A DNA stretch of 64,000 bases, from positions 4,803-68,802 of the forward strand of contig DASXES010000030.1 in assembly GCA_036489975.1 (NCBI GenBank), written 5' to 3'. A program made the translations under genes and the position numbers. Shown here in pieces: positions 17,185 through 24,969 of this stretch (position 1 is the first letter of the stretch; each line of letters begins with the position of its first letter). The DNA is from Roseiarcus sp036489975. Its GTDB lineage: Bacteria > Pseudomonadota > Alphaproteobacteria > Rhizobiales > Beijerinckiaceae. Under the pieces are notes generated by a model. The model did no database searches. It had not been told where the DNA came from and worked only from the letters and a program-made list of their open reading frames with translations.

Positions 17185-17664
17185 ATGAATGATGGAAGCC
17201 AGGAGCAATGGCGCCTCGACGGTGTCCGGGTGGTCCATGCGAGCGAACTCGACATCAACACGGCGCAGACGCCCGGCATGAACCGCGCCGCGGCGATCAC
17301 CCACGCCCGCGCGGGGGCCGAGAAACTATGGGCCGGGACCGTCGTCATTCACCCGAAGGCCAAGACCGGGGCGCACCATCATGGACCGGTCGAGAGCGTC
17401 ATCTATGTAGTCAGCGGACTTGCGCGCATGCGCTGGGGCGAACGGCTCGAATTCCTGGCTGAGGCCGGCCCCGGCGATTTTATCTACATTCCGCCCTTCG
17501 TCCCCCACCAGGAGATCAACGCCAGCGACGAGGCGCCTTTGTCCTGCGTGCTGGTGCGCAGCGGCCAGGAGCCGGTGGTCGTCAACCTCGATCTGCCCAA
17601 CGTGGAAGCGAACCCGGAAACGGTCGAGTGGGTCGACGACCTTCATCCGCCCAAAGCCGGATGA
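17185..17664 (+). CDS. Cupin-domain protein
   Basis: The 159-residue product has a single cupin fold. Metal ligands are visible in cupin motif 1 (His64-66, with Glu70) and in motif 2 around His108 (VPHQE). The family includes dioxygenases, isomerases and binding proteins, and this sequence alone does not fix the reaction. The ATG has GGAGAG in front. It converges with bluB, with 21 bases between the stops. Confidence 0.8.
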   Translation: MNDGSQEQWRLDGVRVVHASELDINTAQTPGMNRAAAITHARAGAEKLWAGTVVIHPKAKTGAHHHGPVESVIYVVSGLARMRWGERLEFLAEAGPGDFIYIPPFVPHQEINASDEAPLSCVLVRSGQEPVVVNLDLPNVEANPETVEWVDDLHPPKAG

Positions 17665-17685
17665 GGTCCAAGCCCGACCGGCTTT

Positions 17686-18360
17686 CTACCGGCGCAGAAC
17701 CGGATGCGGTTCGCGGGATTGCCAGCCCGCTCGCTCGAGCTCCGGGATCAGATGATCCTCGCGCGGAAAGCCCACGCAAAGGTAGGCGATGAAGGTCCAC
17801 GCGAGCGGCACGTCCAGCGACCCGGCGATTGTCGTGGGATCCAGGATCGAGACCCAACCGACGCCAAGGCCCCGCGCACGGGCGGCGAGCCAGAACGTAT
17901 GCAGCGCACAGACGGCCGAATAGCGGCGCGTCTCGGCCATGGTGCGCGCGCCGAGACCGTGGCCCTGCTCCGTTGTCTCATCACAAAAGACGGCGATGTG
18001 GATCGGCGCATCGTTAAGGCCAGCAAGCTTGAGCCCGGCGTAAAGCGCCGCCCGTTCGCCTGCGTAGGCGGCAAGCGCGTCGCGGTTGGCGGCCTCGAAA
18101 TTGGCCCTGATCGCAGTGCGGCGCGCCTCATCGTCGACGCGCACGAACCGGGTCGGCTGACAATTGCCGACCGACGGAGCGAGCGCGGCCAGGTCGAAGA
18201 GCTCAGCCAGCGTCGCCTCATCCGGCGCTTCACCGGGGCGAAAATGGCGCACATCGCGCCGCCATGCCAGCAGCCCGGCGAAATCCTCGCGAAACGCGGT
18301 GTCGAACTTGGGCGCCTCAGGCTTGCGCGCTTCGCTGAGGGCATGGACCAGGTTCGCCAT
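17686..18360 (-). CDS. bluB: 5,6-dimethylbenzimidazole synthase
   Basis: The 224-residue BluB-family flavin destructase converts reduced FMN with oxygen to 5,6-dimethylbenzimidazole, the lower ligand of vitamin B12. The nitroreductase-like fold shows the BluB pattern FREDFAGLLAWRRDVRHFRP near residue 23, the SVGNCQP loop, and the DPTTIAGSLDVP segment near the C-terminus. No other cobalamin gene and no cobalamin riboswitch is next to it. A perfect 9-base inverted repeat lies 34 bases upstream of its start. Confidence 0.9.
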   Translation of the reverse strand: MANLVHALSEARKPEAPKFDTAFREDFAGLLAWRRDVRHFRPGEAPDEATLAELFDLAALAPSVGNCQPTRFVRVDDEARRTAIRANFEAANRDALAAYAGERAALYAGLKLAGLNDAPIHIAVFCDETTEQGHGLGARTMAETRRYSAVCALHTFWLAARARGLGVGWVSILDPTTIAGSLDVPLAWTFIAYLCVGFPREDHLIPELERAGWQSREPHPVLRR

Positions 18361-18756
18361 CGCCGCTCCTTAGTCCCCGCGGTTTGTTCCTCAGCGTCTG
18401 GCATAACGCGCCAGACGCCTTGTCGGCAAAGAGAATCTCGCGCTCTTTCAATCGACTCGCCGGGTATTCCGCCGCGATGGCCGCAAGCGCCCCTTGGTCG
18501 CCGGAGGAAGCCACGCCTTCTAAGAACGCATGTGGTTTTGCCGATTGCGCGCTTCGTTCGAGACTGGAAAGGTCGTGCGTCCGGGGCGGCCGCGCCACCA
18601 CGGCTTTAGGGGATCGCCAAATCCGTGACAGCAGCGTGCGCGGCGCGGACCTCCATGCCGCGCACGCGATTTGATCGGAGGCAAAATAGGCTCCGCGACA
18701 CCCAAGGAGGCGCGTTCTGCGTATCAGAGCGCATCCGGGGTTGCGATGCTGACTCC
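18361..18756. other. Intergenic region upstream of bluB
   Basis: These 396 bases hold a perfect inverted repeat at 18394-18418 and otherwise show no clear gene. On the minus strand a frame covering about 18430-18590 has some protein-like character (HAFLEGVASSGDQGALAAIA, then KEREILFADK) but no good start, so it is not called. No B12 riboswitch consensus was found. Confidence 0.5.
18394..18418. promoter_or_regulatory. Perfect 9-base inverted repeat upstream of bluB
   Basis: GCGTCTGGC (18394-18402) and GCCAGACGC (18410-18418) form a perfect inverted repeat with a 7-base spacer, 34 bases upstream of the bluB start. The length and spacing fit a dimeric repressor site or a hairpin. Without T runs it is a weak terminator candidate. 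Confidence 0.4.
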
Positions 18757-19374
18757 TCATCGATTGAGCGCCTGCGGACCGCTGACAAAGCGACTGCCCC
18801 GGACGTAAAAGCGCAGCGGACTGTCGGCTGCGCGCGTAATGCCGATTCGTGTGCTCCGCCCGATTTCATCCGCGGCGTGGTCGTCGGATCCAAGCCACAG
18901 CGGGCCGGCCTGACACAGGTCGATCCCGTCCAGCCGGCGATCGATGCGCAAGGCTTCGCTCAGCCGGCCAGGACCCCGCGCCAGGTCTTGCAGACCCCGG
19001 CCGCCGCGATTTCGCTCCATGATCTCGACGCCGATGGTTGGCGCGATCGCCCTGATCAAGACGCCCGCTCCCACGCCGGGCGTCTCGCTCGACACGTTCA
19101 GCATGAACGAGACGCCATAAGCGAGATAAACGTAGGCATGCCCACGCTCGAGGAAAAGCGCGCGATTGCGCGGTGTCACGCCGCGATAGGCGTGGCCCGC
19201 GGCGTCGCCGATCGAATAGGCCTCGGTCTCGACGATGCGGCCGCCCGCCACGCCTTCAGCCAGCGTACGCACCAGCATTTTGCCGATGAGAAAACGAGCG
19301 AGCTCAGCGGTGTCGACCGGCAGCTCCGCCCGGTCCAGCACGCGCGGGCGCGCGGCCGCCTCGCTCGGTTCCAC
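18757..19374 (-). CDS. DNA-3-methyladenine glycosylase (AAG/MPG type)
   Basis: The 205-residue enzyme excises alkylated purines during base-excision repair. It matches the AAG/MPG family (unlike AlkA): LARFLIGKMLV at the start, IVETEAYSIGDAAGHAY with the catalytic Glu near residue 47, YVYLAYGVSFMLNV and the product-side RGPGRLSEAL motif with GPGR in place of the usual GPGKL. It lies upstream of bluB and downstream of an SDR gene, with 19 bases to the SDR stop. No SOS box was seen at its start. Confidence 0.9.
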   Translation of the reverse strand: MEPSEAAARPRVLDRAELPVDTAELARFLIGKMLVRTLAEGVAGGRIVETEAYSIGDAAGHAYRGVTPRNRALFLERGHAYVYLAYGVSFMLNVSSETPGVGAGVLIRAIAPTIGVEIMERNRGGRGLQDLARGPGRLSEALRIDRRLDGIDLCQAGPLWLGSDDHAADEIGRSTRIGITRAADSPLRFYVRGSRFVSGPQALNR

Positions 19375-19393
19375 CCCAGCTGCGCTCGCGCCT

Positions 19394-20179
19394 TCAAAAG
19401 GCGCTCTTGACCACGCCGCCGTCGACTCTCAGCGCCGCGCCCGTAATCCCGGACGACAGCGGGCTCGCGAGATAGGTGACGAACGAGGCGATCTCCTCCG
19501 TTGTTTCGAAGCGCTTGAGCAGCGAGGTCGGACGGACCTTCTGGAAGAATTCGGTCTGGAACGCTTCGAAGCTCGCGCCCCCGCTCAGGGCCGCGACGAA
19601 ATCGTTCACGCCGCGCGATCGGGTCGGACCCGGCAGCACGCTGTTGACGGTAATTCCCGTGCCGGCCACCGTCTCGGCCAGCCCCCGCGCAACCGCGATC
19701 TGCGCCGTCTTCGTCACCCCGTAATGGATCATCTCGGCCGGGATCTGCAGCGCGCTCTCGCTCGAGATGAAGATGATCCGGCCCCAGTTCGCACGCTTCA
19801 TCGCCGGCAGGTAGGCGCGCGAGAGGCGCACGCCGCTCAATACGTTGACCTCGAAGAAGCGCATCCAGTCCGCGTCGGGGATTTCCTCGAAGGGCTTCGG
19901 CTCGAAGATGCCCATGTTGTTGACGAGGATGTCGATTTCGGGATGGCGGCGAACCAGATCCTCGATCGGCCCGGCCGTCCCTAGGTCGCCAGCGAAGCCG
20001 ACGAGATCGCCGCCGGATTCGGCTTTCAGCGCCGCGACCGCTTTCTCAACGTCAGCGAGCGCGCGGCCGTTGACGATCACCTGCGCGCCCTCGCGAGCGA
20101 GCCCCGCGGCGATGGCTGCGCCGATGCCCGCGGTGCTGCCCGTCACCAGCGCCCGTTTGCCGTTGAGTCTCAGGTCCAT
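19394..20179 (-). CDS. SDR-family oxidoreductase
   Basis: The 261-residue classical short-chain dehydrogenase has the cofactor motif TGSTAGIG at residues 14-21, NNMG for the central strand, the catalytic serine in FISSESAL and the YGVTK motif with the catalytic Tyr/Lys. Its length is typical of the family. The substrate is not predicted; the sequence resembles the 3-oxoacyl-ACP reductase-like and sugar-dehydrogenase-like branches. The gene is complete and its stop lies 19 bases before the glycosylase start. Confidence 0.85.
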   Translation of the reverse strand: MDLRLNGKRALVTGSTAGIGAAIAAGLAREGAQVIVNGRALADVEKAVAALKAESGGDLVGFAGDLGTAGPIEDLVRRHPEIDILVNNMGIFEPKPFEEIPDADWMRFFEVNVLSGVRLSRAYLPAMKRANWGRIIFISSESALQIPAEMIHYGVTKTAQIAVARGLAETVAGTGITVNSVLPGPTRSRGVNDFVAALSGGASFEAFQTEFFQKVRPTSLLKRFETTEEIASFVTYLASPLSSGITGAALRVDGGVVKSAF

Positions 20180-20320
20180 GCGACGGCTTATAGCCGCTGT
20201 TCCTGTGGGGGACCACCGGCCGATTGGGTTCGTTCCGCCAAAACCGGTCCGCCTGCTCGGGGGCGCAAGCGCGCCGCTTCAGCGGCCGGTTCTCACGAGC
20301 GTGAATTCAGATCTGAATAT

Positions 20321-20533
20321 TTAGTGATAGATTGCAGATATTCGCCGCGCGTACTTCAATATATCATCTATATTATCTAGGCAAATCTCGATTTCTTGAC
20401 CGGTATGACGAATATCACCTCCGGAATGCACATTATCTGAGCGGTTTTTATTATCAAACGAAATAGACTCTGGACTGCCAATAACTAACCTGTTCTCTTT
20501 GATTCGATATAACTGTAATTCATTTTTTGGCAT
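20321..20533 (-). CDS. Small AT-rich uncharacterised gene
   Basis: A 70-residue product begins MPKNELQLYRIKENRLVIGS and ends DNIDDILKYARRISAIYH. The DNA is far richer in A+T than the genome around it and uses AT-rich codons, which suggests a gene gained by transfer. A GAGG Shine-Dalgarno sequence lies about 8 bases before the ATG. No known family is recognised; the composition (no signal peptide, soluble, one C-terminal helix) suggests a cytosolic protein. Four 20-base direct repeats lie immediately upstream of the start. Confidence 0.6.
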   Translation of the reverse strand: MPKNELQLYRIKENRLVIGSPESISFDNKNRSDNVHSGGDIRHTGQEIEICLDNIDDILKYARRISAIYH

Positions 20534-20539
20534 CTAAGT

Positions 20540-20621
20540 CCTCACGTTCTCGCGATCACTCTTCACATCTTTGCGATCCCTTCACGTCTTCGCGACTGTG
20601 CTTCACGTCTGCGCGATCCTG
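20540..20621. repeat. Four direct repeats with 20-base period
   Basis: Copies begin at about 20540, 20561, 20580 and 20601 with the consensus CTTCACGTCTTCGCGATCCT. The period is 20-21 bases, two helical turns, so bound proteins would line up on one face of the DNA. The array lies between the start of the minus-strand AT-rich gene and the plus-strand gene at 20717 and could regulate either. It contains no open frame of note. Confidence 0.75.
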
Positions 20622-20716
20622 CCTCAATTAGCCGAATATCGCCCCAATTGCGGTGCGTCGATGGCGCAGAAGCGGCCAGGCTTTCCTCGGCCCTTCAACC
20701 ATTGAAAGGATAGAAT

Positions 20717-20995
20717 ATGAGATACGCCTGGTTAGGCTTGCTAACGACAGCGAGTATCGGCTTGATGGCCATCGTAGGATCAGCCTCGGCTGAGGTCGTT
20801 GCGACGCCGGACGGTCATTATTACAGACTTGTGCCTGTAAAAACGCCGGCGTCCGGAACGGCGCCCGAGATGGTGAACGTTATCCCGGAGCAGGCGACAG
20901 CGAGCGTCGCGCCAGTCTCCAACTGCCGGCTGATCTATTTCGGAAGTGGGGGACAGTATCAGCCGCAATATACGACCGTCTGCGGCGCGCCGTAA
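20717..20995 (+). CDS. Small exported protein of unknown function
   Basis: The 92-residue product has a signal peptide (MRYAWLGLLTTASIGLMAIV, then cleavage after GSASA) and a short mature domain ending YFGSGGQYQPQYTTVCGAP, with two cysteines that could pair. AAGGA lies 7 bases before the ATG. A hairpin terminator follows. Family is not recognised. Confidence 0.65.
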   Translation: MRYAWLGLLTTASIGLMAIVGSASAEVVATPDGHYYRLVPVKTPASGTAPEMVNVIPEQATASVAPVSNCRLIYFGSGGQYQPQYTTVCGAP

Positions 20996-21019
20996 CGATT
21001 GGCTCCGCGAAAATGAAAA

Positions 21020-21049
21020 CGCCGCCGGACGCCATGCGCGGCGGCGCTT
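21020..21049 (+). terminator. Hairpin terminator after the small exported protein gene
   Basis: CGCCGCCG (21020-21027) and CGGCGGCG (21039-21046) form a strong stem, with a short CTTT after it. It lies 24 bases past the stop codon of the gene ending at 20995. The T run is short, so termination may be partial. Confidence 0.55.
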
Positions 21050-21214
21050 TGCCGTTCTCGTTCCCTTGAGCCTCTTCTATAATAATCGGCTTCAAGCAAT
21101 GGACGGACGCATATACTTTGTTATCAACGTGTTTTCAGTAGATAATACTACGACTAGATTATGTATTTAATGATCAACGCAACATAATAAGCCTAAGCCC
21201 TTCGCGCAAAGGCT

Positions 21215-21808
21215 TTACCGCGACGCCTTGGGTTCGCTCTCGACGATCGGGCCGACCGCATCGTAACCGCGAATGGCGGTCTTGCGCCTCGACAGCGCCC
21301 GGCGCTCGTAGCGGTCGAGCCGCGCGAACTCGGCCTGCCTGTCGGCCAGAATCACGGCGAGCCTCGCATCCCCATCAAGAGGGCGCGGATGAACGGCCTG
21401 GCGGATGGCTTCGGCCTCGACCGCCCTCTCCTTATCGCGTTCGAGGCGATCGAGAACGCCCCCCAGGAGGCGAACCATCCGCGGATCTGCGGACGCAGAC
21501 CCATCGGGAGGGTCGGACAGGACGCGCTCGATCGCCCGCCGGCGAGCCAGGCGCACACGATTGAGATCGACCTGGGCTTCGGCGATCTGGCGCGCCCATT
21601 CAAGGGCTTCCGCACCGGCATGAGGGCCGGCGATTCCGCGCGCCAGCGCCTCGGCCTGCGGCGCGAGCGCGGGCTCGTTGAAAACAGCAATATTCAGTCC
21701 GTGCCGGAATGCGTTCCGGGCCGAACGGGCCCTGCCCGCCTTCGTCCTTGGACCTGTGCTCGCCGCGGCGTTGGCGCGGTTTGCGCTCAATTGCCGAATT
21801 GTGGTCAA
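21215..21808 (-). CDS. Uncharacterised protein with SANRANAxxSTGP signature
   Basis: The 197-residue protein begins with LSANRANAAASTGPRTKAG, a signature of a widespread but uncharacterised proteobacterial family whose N-terminus also contains RNAFRHGL. The remainder is Arg/Glu/Ala-rich, helical and probably forms coiled coils (a long heptad-like region from residue 60 to 175). It starts at TTG 21808 with its first base 1 base from the stop of the upstream gene (the overlapping TTGA), showing coupling with the upstream gene. Function unknown; similar pairs occur in other alphaproteobacteria, often near mobile elements. Confidence 0.7.
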   Translation of the reverse strand: MTTIRQLSANRANAAASTGPRTKAGRARSARNAFRHGLNIAVFNEPALAPQAEALARGIAGPHAGAEALEWARQIAEAQVDLNRVRLARRRAIERVLSDPPDGSASADPRMVRLLGGVLDRLERDKERAVEAEAIRQAVHPRPLDGDARLAVILADRQAEFARLDRYERRALSRRKTAIRGYDAVGPIVESEPKASR

Positions 21809-22323
21809 GTCGCGGGGCGCTCGCCCGCCCCGACCTCGCAAAATTCGACATCCTCGACTTCGTCGATCGCCCGGCGCGCGGCTGCGCCAGCCGCCTCCCG
21901 ATGGCGGTCGATCTCGCGCAGCGCATTGTTTCTCCGCGCCTCCGCGCTTGCCTGCATCCGGTCGACCTGCTCCAAAACCTCGATCTTTCTTTCGAACGTC
22001 TTCGCCGTCGCCTCCAGGATCGAAAGGCCCGCGCTTGCGAGAACGGCGTCGACCTGCTTGCGCGCCTTCGTCGCTCCCGCCGCCCAGTCCTGACTGAGCC
22101 TTTCGCTTTGGAAATAAGGGTAGCCGACCGTCTCCAGCACCTGGCTGACGCCGGCGCTCATGGAAGCCCTGAGCAGCCCCGCCTTGACCCGCCGGAGGCG
22201 GAGGATCTCCCAGGTGAGGTCGATGACGTCGCGCAGGAGAAGCTCTTCGAGAGCGTCCCACGGCCCGGAGACGCCGACGACCCGCGCGGCGAGCCCGGCA
22301 TAGCCGGCTTCGTCCTCGCCCAT
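21805..22323 (-). CDS. Uncharacterised helical protein, partner of the SANRANA-type gene
   Basis: The 172-residue product starts MGEDEAGYAGLAARVVG and contains the conserved stretches LLLRDVIDLTWEILRLRR and DAVLASAGLSILEATAKTF, then ERKIEVLEQVDRM and ARRNNALREIDRHRE. These mark a family of unknown function that commonly sits directly upstream of the SANRANA-type gene. Predicted structure is nearly all helix. The ATG at 22323 is chosen because it begins the conserved region; the open frame continues upstream. The two genes overlap by 4 bases. Confidence 0.65.
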   Translation of the reverse strand: MGEDEAGYAGLAARVVGVSGPWDALEELLLRDVIDLTWEILRLRRVKAGLLRASMSAGVSQVLETVGYPYFQSERLSQDWAAGATKARKQVDAVLASAGLSILEATAKTFERKIEVLEQVDRMQASAEARRNNALREIDRHREAAGAAARRAIDEVEDVEFCEVGAGERPAT

Positions 22324-22676
22324 CAGCACAGGCGAAGGGGCAATTGAACTTGCGCCCGAGGCGCTCAGTGAGAACAAGACCAGAACACGAGTACGCAACG
22401 CCAGCAATTGTTTCGAGCGGTTCGCGGCGCAGCCTTTCAAGGCGCCGACCACAAAACGCCTCCGAGCGGTCGCATTGACGGGGGGAGCGCGTTCAGCGGC
22501 AGCGGTCGCAGCCGGCATCCGGCCCTCCGCCCTGCCCGCGCCGCCTCATAGATTTGCCTGAGTATAAATTGGAATTTATTTGTCTTGACGTCGCCCCCCA
22601 ATATCGTGACCCACTGGCGCCACGGCAGGCGGCGGCCCGGGCGGCCGGCTGTCCTGCAAGCGAAGAGGAGGCAGGA
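22324..22676. other. Intergenic region with AT-rich palindrome
   Basis: These 353 bases separate divergent genes. An AT-rich stretch near 22555-22582 contains the perfect palindrome ATAAATTGGAATTTAT (22564-22579), about 98 bases upstream of the 87-residue protein gene, followed by TTGACG that could serve as a -35 element. The remainder is GC-rich and not coding. Confidence 0.5.
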
Positions 22677-22940
22677 ATGAGGGTCTCGCTCATGAGCCGG
22701 CTCGTGGGCGCGGCCGCGCTTGCGAGTTGGCTGGCGCTTCCCGTTGCGGCGCACGCCGAAGACCAGACCATTCCGGTCATGACCCTGAGGGCCGCCTTGA
22801 AGCTCCCCCCGGGTCAACTGCCGACAATGTTCAGAAGCCCGAACCCCTATCAGCACGAGCCTTACAACATTCATCGCACCGACGGGCTCAGCCGCAATCC
22901 CGACGATTGCATGCGGTGGGGCTGCATCGACCACCGGTGA
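22677..22940 (+). CDS. Small secreted protein, TDGLSRNPDDCxRWGCID family (copy 1)
   Basis: The 87-residue product has an SPase I signal peptide (hydrophobic core AAALASWLALPVAA, cleavage after AHA) and a mature part ending NPYQHEPYNIHRTDGLSRNP followed by DDCMRWGCIDHR. The two cysteines may form a disulfide. GAGGAGG lies 6 bases before the ATG. A second gene of the same length at 39423-39686 shares the C-terminal block almost exactly but has a lipobox. Its end is 19 bases from the end of the convergent porin gene. I do not recognise a characterised family. Confidence 0.75.
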   Translation: MRVSLMSRLVGAAALASWLALPVAAHAEDQTIPVMTLRAALKLPPGQLPTMFRSPNPYQHEPYNIHRTDGLSRNPDDCMRWGCIDHR

Positions 22941-22959
22941 CGGGGCCGAAGACTCAAGG

Positions 22960-24552
22960 TCAGAACTTGATGCGCAAGCCAGCGGTCGGGGCGATGTTCT
23001 GGGTCGCCAGAAAGCCGTTCGCGAGTCCGCCATAAACGTTCGAGACCATCACCCCGGCGTAGAGATCGACGCGCTTGAGCGGCCGATAATCGATTCTGGC
23101 CGAAATCGCATATTGCGTGCCGGCGCAAGCGTTGCTGTTTTCACGGATGATGTTGAGAACGTTCCCGCTTGGCTGGAGAAAACTGGTCTTGGCGTAGGCG
23201 CAGGGCGTGGTCGAGGAATTATAGTTGTTCTGGTCTTCGTAATAAAAGGCGCCGCTCACGTCCACCTGGGAGTTGATCGCATATTGGGCGCCAATGAAGG
23301 GGACGTTGACGACCCGCATTTTGTTGTAGGCGGTGTGATTGGTCCACGCCGTCGGAAAGAGCTTCGCGATGGCTTTGTCGCTGGTGACGATGGTCGCGGG
23401 AACGCTATAGCCGCCGAGGGTCTCGAAGCCGTTCAAATAGTCGTCGCTGGGGTTGGCCTGCCGCCACGCCATCCAGCCGCCGGAGAGCGTTATCGGGCCC
23501 CATCTGTACTTGGCGAGCAGCATAAGACCGCTGTTGTTCGATAGCGTCGCTTTCAAATCGTCCGCGCCGTAGAAGGTCGGGATTCCGTTGGCGCAGCCGG
23601 TTTGACCTTTCAGGGGACCGCTGGTGACCGTGGAGCAGGAGCCTGTGAAGTTAGAGAGGCTGGCCGCGTTCTGAGCGTAACTGCCAACGAGGTCCACGGA
23701 CAGGAGCCCGCCAAAGGCGTTTTCAAAGTCGGCGCCGATATCGCCCTGGTAGAGGCCGGTCGTGCCATTGCCCTGAGCATAGCCGCCCCACTGCACCAGG
23801 CCCCCGCCGTGGAAATTCTCATAGGCCACGCGGTACTTCACGCCGGTGTTGGCGCGATTGGTTTCAGTGTCGCCGAAGCCCGCATAGGAGCCGGAATAGC
23901 CAAGCGCCGAGAACGCATAGGAGCCGCCCATCGGGTCGTAGGCGATGGCGCCGTCGAGCGTCAGCGACGTCACCCGGCCGACGGTCAGCGTTCCGAAAGT
24001 CTGATTGCTGAGGCCGATGTATCCGACCGAGTTGTCCAATTGCCCGGCGCGGCTCGAGTCGCTGTTTGCGCTCTGAAGCCCGAGCGGCAGGCCGTTATTC
24101 TGTACAAGCGAGCGCGGTCCGTTGACGAGGTTGCCGGAATAGGGGTTGAAGCCGGTTTCCACCGCGCCGACCAGCGACCAGCCGGGCGCCCACGGAATCG
24201 CCTCTTTCATGGCGATCCCGACCACTGATTGGCTGACGCCATTCGGCGTCCACAGCCATTTGGCTCCATGGCTCTGCTTGCCGACGAAACTGTAAACGCT
24301 GTTGGAGTAAGCGCCGCTGGCGGGCGCGCCGTTGGAGCTGTGGCCAAGGCCGGCGTCGATCGTCGCATAGAGGGTGAAGCCCCCGTAGCTCAGCGGGCAA
24401 TCCGCGGGGCCTGCACTCAAATAGGTCCATAGGCTGGAAAAGCAGTTCACCGGCGGAGGCGTCCTGGCGGGCTTCGCGGTCGGCAGATCGGCCGCGCGCG
24501 CCCCCGGCGCCAGCGCGATCCCCATGGCCACAATCCCCATTCGAATCTTCAC
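22960..24552 (-). CDS. Outer-membrane porin (530 residues)
   Basis: The product begins with a signal peptide (MKIRMGIVAMGIALAPGARA, cleavage before ADLP) and then NCFSSLWTYL...DCPLSYGGFTLYATIDAG, the N-terminal strand signature of a porin family of methylotroph-like alphaproteobacteria. The C-terminus reads DYRPLKRVDLYAGVMVSNVY and ends GLRIKF with the terminal Phe needed for BAM insertion. Between, the repeated short amphipathic strands fit a 16-strand barrel. The three other porins in the window share the same N- and C-terminal blocks. It converges with the small secreted-protein gene. Confidence 0.9.
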   Translation of the reverse strand: MKIRMGIVAMGIALAPGARAADLPTAKPARTPPPVNCFSSLWTYLSAGPADCPLSYGGFTLYATIDAGLGHSSNGAPASGAYSNSVYSFVGKQSHGAKWLWTPNGVSQSVVGIAMKEAIPWAPGWSLVGAVETGFNPYSGNLVNGPRSLVQNNGLPLGLQSANSDSSRAGQLDNSVGYIGLSNQTFGTLTVGRVTSLTLDGAIAYDPMGGSYAFSALGYSGSYAGFGDTETNRANTGVKYRVAYENFHGGGLVQWGGYAQGNGTTGLYQGDIGADFENAFGGLLSVDLVGSYAQNAASLSNFTGSCSTVTSGPLKGQTGCANGIPTFYGADDLKATLSNNSGLMLLAKYRWGPITLSGGWMAWRQANPSDDYLNGFETLGGYSVPATIVTSDKAIAKLFPTAWTNHTAYNKMRVVNVPFIGAQYAINSQVDVSGAFYYEDQNNYNSSTTPCAYAKTSFLQPSGNVLNIIRENSNACAGTQYAISARIDYRPLKRVDLYAGVMVSNVYGGLANGFLATQNIAPTAGLRIKF

Positions 24553-24969
24553 GGCTCTCCCGATTGCTTGGTGCGGCTCGGCGTCCGGTCAGCGGTATGT
24601 AATGTAATTCTATGGATTTAATATAATTTAATCAAGCGCCGACGGCGGCGCTGGAAGAAGGCGGTGGGCGCAGGCGCCGCCGCCCTTTCGCGACCATTCC
24701 GCGACCAGGACCGGGACTCGGGCGATGGCCCGCCGCCGCGCGGCGCAAGGCCGACGCGATCGCCGAACCTCAAAAACGGCCCTTGGCGTAGTTTCGGAGG
24801 CCTCGCTCAATCGTCGCCGTGAGAGGGCGGCAGGATCGGCGCCCGCAATGGGTCACCGCCTGCGATCCGCCTGACGGGCCGGAGGGACCGCTTGCCGTCC
24901 CCCAACAGCAACCGCCGGAGAACATCGCTGCGCCGCCGCACGCTCCGGGCAGCGGTTTTTCGGGCGCCG
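24553..24969. other. Intergenic region between two porin genes
   Basis: This 417-base gap between same-strand porin genes contains an AT-rich patch at 24598-24634 with a near-palindrome GATTTAATATAATTTAATC (24615-24633), 63 bases upstream of the downstream porin start. The rest, GC-rich, has a short plus-strand frame of about 60 codons without a credible start and is not called. Confidence 0.5.

Noticed and set aside
18361..18756. Possible cobalamin riboswitch upstream of bluB
   Set aside because: The conserved B12-box (GCCACTG with later GAGCCAGGAGACC) was not found on either strand.
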